Of a DNA stretch of 64,000 nt, positions 18,102 to 26,729 are shown one piece after another. The DNA is from Streptomyces justiciae (GTDB lineage Bacteria > Actinomycetota > Actinomycetes > Streptomycetales > Streptomycetaceae): NCBI RefSeq assembly GCF_015163075.1, contig NZ_JADDXU010000002.1, positions 434,001 to 498,000 of the forward strand, in the 5' to 3' direction. The position numbers and the translations under genes were made by a program. The notes beneath the pieces were generated by a model. It was given only the letters and a program-made list of their open reading frames with translations. It searched no databases and was not told where the DNA came from. Position 1 is the stretch's first letter. Each line of letters begins with the position of its first letter.

Positions 18102-19871
18102 TCAGCGGTGATGCCCGAGGATCGTCCGCACCGCTTCGGTGAGCCTGCGCTCGGCGTCGTCCGCGGAGTCCGGTGCCGTCGCGTGCCGGAAGGCGACATA
18201 ACCGTCCGGCCGTACGAGGAGCGCGCCGGCGTCGGCCACCTCGCTCAGGCGGGCCCAGTCGCCGTACGGGTCCTCGTACTGCTGCCCCGGGCCGATGACC
18301 ACGGTGGCGATCTCCACGTCCTGATTCGCGGCAGCCTGCACCCAGGCGCCGCCGCCGATGCCCGTGACGAGCGTGAACCGGCCCTGTCCCACGGTGTCGA
18401 GGGTGGAGAGCGTCCGGGTGCCGGAGGTGAGCCAGGCGTGCGGAAGCTTGGCGCCGGGGCGGGACGTGGGCTGGTGGTGGAGCTCGGGGTCGCGGTCGAA
18501 GCCGGGGTCGGCGGTGCCGTCCGGGACGATCGCGGCGGAGGTGTAACGCTGATTGAGGTCGACGCCGTGCGCGTTGAACTCGTACGCCTTGAAGGCGATG
18601 GCCTCGCGCAGCCGCGCCCGCTGCTTCTCGGCCGCCTCGCCGGTCTCCTTGCGGGCGGCGATGTTGGCCCACAGCTGCTCGGGGGTCTGCGGGGAGAGTC
18701 CGTCGAGCGCCTCGAAGATCGGGGCGGTCTCGCCGATGGACTTGTTGGCGCGGGTGACGATCTGGCGGCCGATCGGGGCGCGTTCGGCGGTGTAGGTGTC
18801 GAGGAGCTTCGGGGAGGCGGTGCCGTCGAGGACGAGCTTGAGCTTCCAGGCCAGGTTGTAGGAGTCCTGGATCGAGGTGTTGGAGCCGAGGCCGTTGGAC
18901 GGCGGGTGGCGGTGCGTGGCGTCGCCGGCGCAGAAGACGCGGCCGTTGGAGTAGGTCTCGGCGTACATCTCGTTGACGGTCCAGGCCGAGGACGACTTGA
19001 TGGTCACCGGTATGTCGTCGTCTCCGACCAGCTTGCGGACGATCGACTCGGCGTACTCGGTCGTCAGGTCGGGGGCGCCGGCCGTGACGTCGTACCCCCA
19101 CACGATCAGCCACTCGTTCCAGGGCCGCACGCAGCGCACGAGGCCCGCGCCGATGCCGCCGACCGTGGCGCCGGGGGCGAGCACCCAGTAGAGGGTGGAG
19201 GGGCGGTGGGCGGTGTACTTGCTCAGGTCGGCGTCGAAGACGATGTTGATGCTGCCGGCCACGCCCATCTGGCCGCCCATCGGCAGCCCGGCGTCCTCGG
19301 CGACCTGGCTGCGGCCGCCGTCGGCGCCGATGAGGTACTTGGCGCGGATCGTGTACTCGTCACCGCGCAGCCGGTCCTCGACGGTGACCGTCACGCCGTC
19401 GTCGTCCTGGACGAAGGACTTGTAGACGGTGGAGAAGCGCAAGTGCGTGCCGCGCGCGACGGCCGCGTCCATGAGCACCGGCTCCATGAGGTGCTGGGGC
19501 ATGTCGCACATGCGGCTGGGGCTGGCGAGCTCGTGGGCGGCCTGCACGAGCGGGTCGTTGCCCCAGGAGCGGACCCGGCCCAGTTCCTCGCCGGCCAGGC
19601 TCGTGCAGAAGGTCGTATTGCCCATCAGGTGCTGCGGGGTCGCCTTCGCGACGACCTCGTCCTCCACACCGAGGTCGCGCAGCACCTCCATGGTGCGCTG
19701 GTTGGTGATGTGCGCCCTGGGCGTGTCGGCCAGGCTCGCGTAGCGGGTGACGACCATGTTGGGGACGCCGTAGGTGCTGAGGGCGAGCGCGGCGGAGGCT
19801 CCCGCGGGACCGCTGCCGACGATGAGTACGTCGGTCACGACATCGGGCTCGGCGGTGGGGACGCGGGTCAC
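18102..19871 (-). CDS. FAD-dependent aromatic monooxygenase, dichlorophenol-hydroxylase (TfdB)-like
   Basis: A 589-aa class A flavoprotein. Motifs: dinucleotide-binding GSGPAG near the N-terminus, the NAD(P)H/FAD motif YLIGADGGRS, and the GD segment CAGDATHRHPPSNGLGSN with IQDSYNLAWKL, followed by the C-terminal thioredoxin-like domain found in phenol hydroxylases. Overall length and motif wording resemble 2,4-dichlorophenol 6-monooxygenases, which hydroxylate chlorinated phenols next to the OH. The GTG at 19871 is chosen because GGAG precedes it at 8 bases; the frame is open to 19919. A transcription factor is divergent and an operator-like repeat lies between. It could degrade a phenol or tailor the halogenated polyketide. 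Confidence 0.88.
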   Translation of the reverse strand: MTRVPTAEPDVVTDVLIVGSGPAGASAALALSTYGVPNMVVTRYASLADTPRAHITNQRTMEVLRDLGVEDEVVAKATPQHLMGNTTFCTSLAGEELGRVRSWGNDPLVQAAHELASPSRMCDMPQHLMEPVLMDAAVARGTHLRFSTVYKSFVQDDDGVTVTVEDRLRGDEYTIRAKYLIGADGGRSQVAEDAGLPMGGQMGVAGSINIVFDADLSKYTAHRPSTLYWVLAPGATVGGIGAGLVRCVRPWNEWLIVWGYDVTAGAPDLTTEYAESIVRKLVGDDDIPVTIKSSSAWTVNEMYAETYSNGRVFCAGDATHRHPPSNGLGSNTSIQDSYNLAWKLKLVLDGTASPKLLDTYTAERAPIGRQIVTRANKSIGETAPIFEALDGLSPQTPEQLWANIAARKETGEAAEKQRARLREAIAFKAYEFNAHGVDLNQRYTSAAIVPDGTADPGFDRDPELHHQPTSRPGAKLPHAWLTSGTRTLSTLDTVGQGRFTLVTGIGGGAWVQAAANQDVEIATVVIGPGQQYEDPYGDWARLSEVADAGALLVRPDGYVAFRHATAPDSADDAERRLTEAVRTILGHHR

Positions 19872-19942
19872 GGGGGACGCTCCAGGGAATGAGAACAGGC
19901 ACCGGCTCTTCAAGATCATGAAGGGGGTCGCCGGGCCGTGGG

Positions 19943-19959
19943 TGTCTCAATACGAGACA
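19943..19959. promoter_or_regulatory. inverted repeat TGTCTC-N5-GAGACA, candidate activator site
   Basis: Two perfect 6-base arms separated by AATAC. The TGT-N11-ACA form is close to the upstream activator sites of NifA/AcoR-type regulators. It sits 72 bases upstream of the monooxygenase start and 70 bases upstream of the AcoR-type regulator, the most likely binder. Confidence 0.7.
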
Positions 19960-19961
19960 GA

Positions 19962-19999
19962 CGGGTAGTTGTTTTGCGTTCGGGTAGTTGTTTTGCGTT
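19962..19999. repeat. 19-bp perfect tandem duplication in a promoter region
   Basis: CGGGTAGTTGTTTTGCGTT occurs at 19962-19980 and again, without a gap, at 19981-19999. It lies immediately before the regulator gene at 20029 and next to the TGTCTC inverted repeat. The sequence is AT-rich against its surroundings and may duplicate a promoter element. Confidence 0.9.
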
Positions 20000-20028
20000 C
20001 AACCGTTCCCCGTAGGCTGAGCGGTGCC

Positions 20029-21810
20029 ATGACCACCGCAGAGCGCCCCACCGCCCTCACCTCGCTGCGCCGTGCCCGGGAGCTGTTCCTGCGCGGACAG
20101 CAACCGCCGGACGGAGTGCCGGACGACGTCCTCGCCGCGTGGAAGCGTGCCCGGTTCTTCGGCGTACGACACGACGTAGGTGACCCCGCGCCGGAGGCGG
20201 CGTCCGGGACCGCCGACTCCCCCTTGCTGGCCGCGGCCCGCCCGGTGCTCGACCGGATCGCCGGGACGCTCGGCGGCGGGGAGACCTCCCTCGTACTCAC
20301 CGACGCGCGGCTGCGGGTGCTGTGGGCGTCCGGGTTCGCGCCGGACCACCACTGCCGGGACCTCTCCGAGGAGCTGGTCGGCCACAACAGCGCCGCCCTC
20401 GCCCTGCACACGCACCGCCGCGCCGAGGTGCACGGGCCCGAGCACTTCCTCGACCGCTGGCAGGACGTCTCGGCGGTGAGCGTGCCGGTGCGGGCGCCGG
20501 AGACGGGGGACACCGTGGGGACGGTGACCGTGGCTACCGGGTTGTACGGCGGGCGAGGGGAAGGACCAGGATACGGACCGCATCCCGGTGCTCCGCTGGC
20601 CGAGGCCGTGGCGACGGCCGTCGAGACCGAGCTTCTCTCTCGGTCGCGGGCGGCCGAACGGGCGCTGCTGGACGCGTACTTGCGGGCCTCGGGGAAGAAG
20701 GGCCAGGCGGTCGTCGCGTTGGACGGCCGCAACCGGCTCGTGAGCGAGGCGGCGGGGCGGATGTTGTCGCCGGAGGGGCTGGAGGCGCTGGAGCGGAGGG
20801 CGGTCGCGCTGATACGGGAGTCCGGGTCCGGGCGTCCGACAGCGCTCGCGGACGGCCCAGACGGGTCCGCGCAGCCGGACAGCCCAGACGGGTCCGCGCA
20901 GCCGACAATGCTCCCCGACGGCCCAGGCGGCACCGTCTCCCTCACCCCCGTCTCCCACCAGGGTTCCGTCATCGGCGCGGTCGCGATGCTGGAGTCGTCG
21001 GGGTGCCCGGCGCCGGTCACAGCCGACAGACGCGACCTCGGTCTGGCCGGGCGTTCCGTGCCGTGGCGGCACGCGGTCGGGCGGGCCCTGGAAATGGCCA
21101 CGTCCAGCGAGCCGCTGCTGCTGGTCGGCGAACGCGGCACCGGGAAGACCTCACTCGCCCGCGAACTGGCCGCCGACGCCCTGCTCATGGACGCGGCCGA
21201 GACCGAACTCGGCACCCACGCTGACGTGTTGCGCACCGGCCGCCCCCTCCTGGTCCGCCACGTCGAGCGACTCGCCCCGCCCGACACGGCGACCCTCAAC
21301 TCCCTCCTCGCGGCTCACCCGAACGTCCCGCTCCTCGCCACGTACACCCCCGGAGCCCCTCCGGGCCCCTGCCTCCAGCGCCTCCTGGACACCCTCGCGG
21401 CCCGCTCGGTCACGCTGCCCGCCCTCCGTGAACGCCCCGAGGACATCCGGGAGTTGCTCACCTCCCTGACCCCGCGCCCCGAGCCCGGACGTCCTCCGCT
21501 CACCTGGTCCCTCGATGCGCTGCGTGCCCTGGAGCGGCACCCCTGGCCCGGCAACGTCACCGAACTCGCCCACCTGGTCCGGACGTTGGCCGAACACCGC
21601 CGCACGACCGGCCCCGTCCGCCGTACCGAACTCCCGGACGCCGTACGCGAAGGCCCGGCGCCCCGCCCGCTGACCCCGATGGAACTCGCCGAACGGTCCG
21701 CCATCCTGGACGCCCTCCACCTCCACGGCGGCAACAAGGCCCGAGCGGCGGCGTCCCTGGGCATCGCCCGCGCGACGCTCTACCGGAAACTGCGGGGCTA
21801 CCGGGTTTGA
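20029..21810 (+). CDS. GAF-AAA-Fis regulator, AcoR-like, lacking the sigma-54 loop
   Basis: A 593-aa regulator. The N-terminal 220 residues carry a GAF-type sensor region (LAAARPVLDRIAGTLGGGETSLVLTDARL, then WASG and SEELVGHNS as in AcoR/DhaR proteins). An AAA-type domain has an intact Walker A (GERGTGKT, about 367-374) but is shortened and has no GAFTGA loop. The C-terminus is a Fis helix-turn-helix (GGNKARAAASLGIARATLYRKLRGY). Streptomyces lack sigma-54, so it must act with a different polymerase. The ATG at 20029 replaces an upstream start that would overlap the tandem repeats. A 27-bp in-frame duplication lies at about residues 276-293. It is divergent from the monooxygenase. Confidence 0.9.
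   Translation: MTTAERPTALTSLRRARELFLRGQQPPDGVPDDVLAAWKRARFFGVRHDVGDPAPEAASGTADSPLLAAARPVLDRIAGTLGGGETSLVLTDARLRVLWASGFAPDHHCRDLSEELVGHNSAALALHTHRRAEVHGPEHFLDRWQDVSAVSVPVRAPETGDTVGTVTVATGLYGGRGEGPGYGPHPGAPLAEAVATAVETELLSRSRAAERALLDAYLRASGKKGQAVVALDGRNRLVSEAAGRMLSPEGLEALERRAVALIRESGSGRPTALADGPDGSAQPDSPDGSAQPTMLPDGPGGTVSLTPVSHQGSVIGAVAMLESSGCPAPVTADRRDLGLAGRSVPWRHAVGRALEMATSSEPLLLVGERGTGKTSLARELAADALLMDAAETELGTHADVLRTGRPLLVRHVERLAPPDTATLNSLLAAHPNVPLLATYTPGAPPGPCLQRLLDTLAARSVTLPALRERPEDIRELLTSLTPRPEPGRPPLTWSLDALRALERHPWPGNVTELAHLVRTLAEHRRTTGPVRRTELPDAVREGPAPRPLTPMELAERSAILDALHLHGGNKARAAASLGIARATLYRKLRGYRV
20855..20904 (+). repeat. in-frame 27-bp period tandem duplication
   Basis: A 23-bp block is repeated exactly at 20855-20877 and 20882-20904, so the period is 27 bp or nine codons. 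It encodes PDGSAQP twice in the linker between the sensor region and the AAA domain of the regulator. The linker is probably disordered, so the insertion is likely to be tolerated. Confidence 0.9.
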
Positions 21811-21877
21811 GGTGTCGTCAGGGGATGGGTACAACGACCGGGTGGGCGTCTGAGGCTGCCGGAGGGGGTGGCGCCGC

Positions 21878-22732
21878 ATGTCGTTCGAGGATCTGCACCG
21901 GATATCGGTGCTGCACATCGACCGCGACGCCGACCTGCCGCTGTACTACATGTATCTGCCGGAGTCCGGCACCTTCCAGACCATGGGCTACGTCCGGCTG
22001 CGGGCCGTGACCGCCTGGAACGGTGTGACGCACACCGGTCCTGACACGGCCGAGGAGCGCGACGCGTTCCTGATGAAGGTGCTGACCACGCTCCTGGTGT
22101 CGCCCCGTGAGGCGCGGCGCATCGTGCGCACCGCCGACCACCTCTCACCGGACGGCGGCACCAGCTTCACTTCTCCGGCCCCCTTCACGGCCGCGACCCC
22201 GGAGGAGGAGCAGGGCGGCACCCACATGATCGGGCCCGGTGTCGTCGTGGGGCTGGTGAGCGGGCTGCTCATCGGGCTGCTGCTGGCGGGCTGGACCGGC
22301 GCGGTGATCGGGGCGTTCGTCGGGGTGTCCACGTTCCCGGACCTGTTCATGGGCGGTTGGCAGCTCGTCCACCGCGACAGCCCCCGCAACTACGTGGAGA
22401 TCCACGACACTTGGGCCGTCCTGCTGCTGGCCGCGGGCACCGTCGCGGGAGCCGTGGCCGGTTACGCGGTCGGCGGCGGAGGCTTCGAGAGCGCGCGTGG
22501 TGTCTTCCTCGGCATGGCGTCGGTGGCGTTCGTCCTCGCCCTCCTCGCCACGCAGTTCAGCATGGAGCCGTTCCGGCAGCGGTCGGTGGTCTGGTACGGG
22601 CCGTTGATCGTGGGCGGGTTCGCCTGGGCCGCGCATGCCGTGTGGAGCGGCCCGGTGCTGTTGACGGTGGGGATCGTCGTCGGGTCGGTGGTCTCGGGCT
22701 CGCTCGCGCGCCGGATCGCCGGTGTCGGTTGA
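21878..22732 (+). CDS. hypothetical multi-pass membrane protein
   Basis: A 284-aa protein not recognised as a named family. The first 110 residues are soluble (SFEDLHRISVLHIDRDADLPLYYMYLPES ...) and contain a possible helical module ending TLLVSPREARRIVRTADHL. From about residue 115 come five or six hydrophobic segments with Gly-rich turns (VVVGLVSGLLIGLLLAGWTG, then AGTVAGAVAGYAV and others). It precedes the zinc-ribbon/CHAT gene pair but starts about 70 bases after the regulator stop, so its own promoter is uncertain. No functional residues were identified. Confidence 0.7.
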   Translation: MSFEDLHRISVLHIDRDADLPLYYMYLPESGTFQTMGYVRLRAVTAWNGVTHTGPDTAEERDAFLMKVLTTLLVSPREARRIVRTADHLSPDGGTSFTSPAPFTAATPEEEQGGTHMIGPGVVVGLVSGLLIGLLLAGWTGAVIGAFVGVSTFPDLFMGGWQLVHRDSPRNYVEIHDTWAVLLLAAGTVAGAVAGYAVGGGGFESARGVFLGMASVAFVLALLATQFSMEPFRQRSVVWYGPLIVGGFAWAAHAVWSGPVLLTVGIVVGSVVSGSLARRIAGVG

Positions 22733-22745
22733 GCCCCGGGCGCGG

Positions 22746-23228
22746 TCAGGTGTCCGGCGGCCGGTCCTCGGTGCGGGGGGCCTGGCCCGGATCGGCCTGG
22801 GCGATGTGCCACGACCGGGACGGGGCGTCGTACGAGATCCGAAAACGCCCGTCGGCCTCCTGGAGGGTCGCCACGACGTCCCGCAGGTCCCGGGCGGCCT
22901 CCGGTGGCAGCCGCTCGGGCATGCTGATGGCCAAGCGGCCGTCGAGTGCGGCGATTTCGAGGAGACCGGTCTCCTCGACGCCCTGGCCGAGTTCCTCGCG
23001 CCGACCCGGCCGGACCAGGCCCGCGATCTTGGGCCAGACCTCCTCGCCGGCCTTGCTCGCGATGGCCTGCACGAAGGGCTGCACCGCCGCGGTGACCACG
23101 ACCGTCGTCACCAGGTCGTGCAGGCCGATACGGTCGCCGGAGTCGCGCACATCGCATTCCCAGCAGCGCGCGGCCGTTCTCCGGTGACCGCAGACCGGGC
23201 AGGGGAACTTCGCCAAGTCGCCTGTCAT
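22746..23228 (-). CDS. hypothetical zinc-ribbon protein divergent from the CHAT gene
   Basis: A 160-aa protein. A short zinc ribbon opens it (FPCPVCGHRRTAARCWECD: two CxxC pairs), then comes a hydrophobic or amphipathic helix (LVTTVVVTAAVQPFVQAI), followed by a small mixed domain (GLLEIAALDGRLAISMPERLPPEAARDLRDVVATLQEA). The tail is polar. The ATG at 23228 is chosen because GAGG precedes it; GTG 23234 is an alternative. It is transcribed away from the large TPR-CHAT gene with 113 bases between starts, which suggests a functional pair. The shape (membrane-seeking helix plus small adaptor-like domain) recalls effector-associated partners, but I could not match a family. Confidence 0.68.
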   Translation of the reverse strand: MTGDLAKFPCPVCGHRRTAARCWECDVRDSGDRIGLHDLVTTVVVTAAVQPFVQAIASKAGEEVWPKIAGLVRPGRREELGQGVEETGLLEIAALDGRLAISMPERLPPEAARDLRDVVATLQEADGRFRISYDAPSRSWHIAQADPGQAPRTEDRPPDT

Positions 23229-23341
23229 CCTCACCTCGCTCGCGGGACGGCCGGGATCGTCGCGTCAGCGTGCACCGAAGACGGGATCACCGCAAGGCGG
23301 CGTGCGTCCGGGCACGGCAGCTCACAGGGCAGGGAGAGCCG

Positions 23342-26300
23342 GTGGACGACGGGTTCCTGAAACACAATCAGCTGGCGCGCCGGGCGTTGTGGGAGCTGCA
23401 ACGCGCCGTCAAGAAGCGCAACTTGAAGAAGCTGGCGGGTGCCCAGGACGCGTTCGCGGACCTCCTGGACGTCATGTCGCCCGCGCATCCGGACCGGCCG
23501 GCCTGCCTCGGCAATCTGAGCACGGCCCTGCGCCTCCAGTACGAGTGGTCCCAGGACGTCTCGGCCGTCGAACGGCTCGTCGACGTGGACGAGTTGATCC
23601 GGCGGAGCCTCGATCCAGCCGATCCGCAGCGCGCCCTGCACCGGCACAACCTGCGGAACGTCATGGTGCACCTCATGACCGGCCCGCGCCGTCCCGGCCT
23701 GCTCGCGCGGGCGGTCCCGCTCGCCAGGGAGGCCGCGGCCGACCCCGCCGAGCGGACCCTGTTCCTGGAGGCGCTCGTCGCCTGCCTGGACGAGCTGTTC
23801 GAGCAGACCGAGGACGAGCACGTCATGGTCGAACTGATCGCGCTGGACCGGGAACGGCTTGCCGCGCGCCACCCCGACGACCCCGAAGTCGGTCCGATCC
23901 TGGCCGACTTGGGCGCCGGGCTGCGCACCCTCGCCCTGCTGCGGGGCCGCCCGGAAGACCTGCCGGGAGCCGTCGCCGTCGGTCGGCAGGCCGTCGGGAA
24001 GTGCCCGGACGGCCACGAGAACCGCGCGTTCTGCCTCGCCCTGCTCGCCAACTCCCTGCACGCCCGGTTCGTCCAGCTGGACCGGTCGATGGAGACCTTG
24101 CGGGAGTCGGTCACGGTCGCACGGCAGGCGGTCGCGGCGGCCCCGCCCGGGCACCCGGACCGGCCCGCCGCCCTCAACGGCCTCGGGATCGGCCTGCGTT
24201 CGGTGTTCGAGGAGGCCCGGGAGCTCGACGCCCTGCACGAGGCGGCGCAGGTCCTCCAGGACGCCGTTGCCGAGCTCGGCCCGGACGAGCCCGCCCGCCG
24301 CGCCCGTTACCTCGGCAACCTCAGCGCCGTGCACCAGGAGCTGTTCAAGCGGACCGGGGAGACCCGAGCGATCCTGGCGGCCGTGGAGGCCTCCCGCGAG
24401 GCCGTACGACTGAGCCCGCACGACACTCCGCAGCGGGCCGGCCGGCTCAGCGACCTCGGCAACGCGCTGCACATCCTGTCCACGGGCCTGTACTTCGCCG
24501 CGCCGGGGGACGAGGACGCCGTCACGACCGGCACGGAAGGCCCTGTCGATCTGCCGTACCTGCGGGAGGCGGTCGAGGTCGCCCGGGCCGCGGTGGCGGG
24601 CACCCGCGACGACCCCGACCTCGGCGGACGGCTCAGCAACCTCAGCGTGACCACCCGCACCCTGTACGAACTAACCGGCGACACCGAAGCGTTGGACGAG
24701 GCCGTCCGAGCCGCCCGCGCAGGCGTCGCCGCCGCGACGGCCGACACCACGAACCACGCGACAGCGCTCATGGCCCTGGTACGCGCCCTCGCCCAGCGCC
24801 CCGCCGCACCGGACGTCCTGCACGAGATGCAGGAGTGTTGCAAGGAACTCGCGACGGCCACGACCACACCCCGCACCCGGGTCATCGCCCACCTCCTCCT
24901 CGGCCGTACGGCGATGTCCGCCACGCCGCCCGAGGCCGCGACCGCCCTCGCGGCGTACGAGAAGGCCGTCGGGTGGCTGCCGGAGATCGCCCCGCGTCAA
25001 CTGCTGCGCCCCGACCGGGAGTACGGCCTGGGCGAGCTGTCCGGTCTGCCCGCCGAGGCCGCCTCCGCCGCCCTGCACCTCGGCCGCCCCGAACACGCGC
25101 TTCTGTTGCTGGAACACGCCCGGGGCCTGCTCCTGCGGGAGGGCATGAGCGGCCGCGACGACCTCACCGAGGTACGCCGCGCCGACCCGGAGGCCGCCGA
25201 CGATCTCGTACGCCTCAGGGACCTGCTCAACGCCTCCGACCAGGGTGGGGTGGACCTCTATCGCGGCGACGGAAACGCAGCACCACGGGCCCGGCACGGA
25301 AACGAAGCACCACGGGCCCGGCACGGCGCAAGGGCCCGCCGCCACCGTGAACTGGCGCTGGAGTGGGAGCAGTTGCTCGACCGCATCCGCTCGCGTCCCG
25401 GTCTGGAGGGCTTTCTGCTCCCGCCGACGATCGAGTCCCTGCGACGCCGTCCCGTGGACGGTCCGGTCGTCCTGGTCAACCCCGGTCCGGCCCGGTGCGA
25501 CGCGCTGCTGCTCACGCCGGACGGCGGCGTCCGCGCCCTGCGCCTCGACTGCGACCACGTCGAACTGCGCGAGCGGGCGCGGGCGTTCCGTCGGCTGCCG
25601 CGCTCCGCTGGGGGCGCGTCGCCGGACGAGGCCGAGTTGCTGGGTCACCTGGCCTGGCTGTGGGACCGCATCGGCCGGCCGGTCCTGTCGGAGCTGGGGC
25701 TGCTGTCCCCGGTACGGCTCCCGGCGGAGGCGGCGCCCAGGATTTGGTGGTGCCCGATCGGGGTGGCCGCGTCCCTGCCTCTGCATGCGGCGGGCCGGCA
25801 CGACGCCGCCGATCCGGCCGGGGTCTCCGCGGTCATGGATCACGTGGTGTCGTCGTACACCTCGACCGTGCACGCGCTCCAAAGGGGCCGCAAGGACGGC
25901 CACAGCGCGTCCGCGCACAGGCCACTGGGCAGGTCACCTGGGCAGCCGCTGAACAGCGTCCTGGTGGTCGAGATGAGCAAGACCCCCGGCGCGGGTCCGC
26001 TGCCCGGCGCCCGTCTCGAGGCCGAGCGGCTGACCGAGCTGGCGCCGCAGCCGACCGTCCTGTCCGGCCCTGGGGCCACCCGGGAGGCCGTCCTGCGGGA
26101 GCTGCCCGGCCACACCGTCGCCCACTTCGCCTGTCACGCCGTGACCGACCCCCGCTCCCCGTCCCTCGACCGGCTGCTGCTGCACGACCACGGGTCGACG
26201 CCCCTCACCGCCGTCGAGCTGTCGTCGGTGCACGTCCCGAACGGCACGCTGGCCTATCTGTCGGCCTGCGAGACGGCCAAGTCCGACGAGCGCCTCGCCG

Positions 26301-26542
26301 ACGAGGCGATCCACATCGCCACCGCCTTCCAGCTCGCCGGCTACCGCCATGTCATCGGCACGCTCTGGCCCGTCGCCGACAGCGCCGCCGGACGCATCGC
26401 GGACGACTTCTACACGGGCCTCACCCGGTCCCCCGACGCTGCCGACGCGGCCAGAACCCTGCACCGCGCGGTGCTGGAGCTCCGCGAGGACGCCGCCGGC
26501 AGGCCGTCCCGGTGGGCGGCGCACGTTCACTTCGGCGGCTAG
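23342..26542 (+). CDS. TPR-CHAT protein, putative caspase-like protease
   Basis: A 1066-aa protein. About residues 1-640 are helical TPR-like repeats (recurring motifs such as LGNLSTALRLQYEWSQD, LNGLGIGLRSVFEEAREL, LSDLGNALHILSTG), and about residues 700-1066 form a CHAT domain. The predicted caspase-type dyad is His932 in HFACHA and Cys976 in LSACETA, with the family ending FQLAGYRHVIGTLWPVAD. Known CHAT proteins include the Craspase protease and other proteolytic effectors in defence or signalling, whose TPRs sense partners. The GTG at 23342 follows AGGGAGA (23331-23337). A 27-bp in-frame duplication at 25271-25324 lies in a flexible linker before the CHAT domain. A divergent zinc-ribbon gene is next to it. 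Confidence 0.92.
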   Translation: MDDGFLKHNQLARRALWELQRAVKKRNLKKLAGAQDAFADLLDVMSPAHPDRPACLGNLSTALRLQYEWSQDVSAVERLVDVDELIRRSLDPADPQRALHRHNLRNVMVHLMTGPRRPGLLARAVPLAREAAADPAERTLFLEALVACLDELFEQTEDEHVMVELIALDRERLAARHPDDPEVGPILADLGAGLRTLALLRGRPEDLPGAVAVGRQAVGKCPDGHENRAFCLALLANSLHARFVQLDRSMETLRESVTVARQAVAAAPPGHPDRPAALNGLGIGLRSVFEEARELDALHEAAQVLQDAVAELGPDEPARRARYLGNLSAVHQELFKRTGETRAILAAVEASREAVRLSPHDTPQRAGRLSDLGNALHILSTGLYFAAPGDEDAVTTGTEGPVDLPYLREAVEVARAAVAGTRDDPDLGGRLSNLSVTTRTLYELTGDTEALDEAVRAARAGVAAATADTTNHATALMALVRALAQRPAAPDVLHEMQECCKELATATTTPRTRVIAHLLLGRTAMSATPPEAATALAAYEKAVGWLPEIAPRQLLRPDREYGLGELSGLPAEAASAALHLGRPEHALLLLEHARGLLLREGMSGRDDLTEVRRADPEAADDLVRLRDLLNASDQGGVDLYRGDGNAAPRARHGNEAPRARHGARARRHRELALEWEQLLDRIRSRPGLEGFLLPPTIESLRRRPVDGPVVLVNPGPARCDALLLTPDGGVRALRLDCDHVELRERARAFRRLPRSAGGASPDEAELLGHLAWLWDRIGRPVLSELGLLSPVRLPAEAAPRIWWCPIGVAASLPLHAAGRHDAADPAGVSAVMDHVVSSYTSTVHALQRGRKDGHSASAHRPLGRSPGQPLNSVLVVEMSKTPGAGPLPGARLEAERLTELAPQPTVLSGPGATREAVLRELPGHTVAHFACHAVTDPRSPSLDRLLLHDHGSTPLTAVELSSVHVPNGTLAYLSACETAKSDERLADEAIHIATAFQLAGYRHVIGTLWPVADSAAGRIADDFYTGLTRSPDAADAARTLHRAVLELREDAAGRPSRWAAHVHFGG
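25271..25324 (+). repeat. 27-bp tandem duplication inside the CHAT gene
   Basis: Two 27-bp copies (25271-25297 and 25298-25324) differ at one base and encode GNAAPRARH and GNEAPRARH. They lie in an Arg-rich linker before the CHAT domain. The near identity suggests a recent slippage event. Confidence 0.9.
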
Positions 26543-26729
26543 AAGGCGAGGGCGCAGTACCCCCGTACAAACGCACATGCGATGCCGTCACGGAGACTGG
26601 CCCGCTCATGCGATGCGACAGGAGACTTTCGCCTCGCACCTGCGGCACTATTATCGGCGCATGCACACCGTGACCGGTCCGCCAGGGCCGGTGCGATTGT
26701 GGCCGTGAGGACCAGAGGGAGTTGGACCC

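Noticed and set aside
23342-26542. Type III CRISPR-associated (Craspase-like) reading of the CHAT gene
   Set aside because: No Cas genes, repeats or gRAMP-like protein lie in the window; only the TPR-CHAT architecture is shared.
26543-26729. Possible molybdenum-cofactor riboswitch before modA
   Set aside because: Only short CATGCGATGC repeats were seen; no convincing conserved secondary structure could be drawn by eye.
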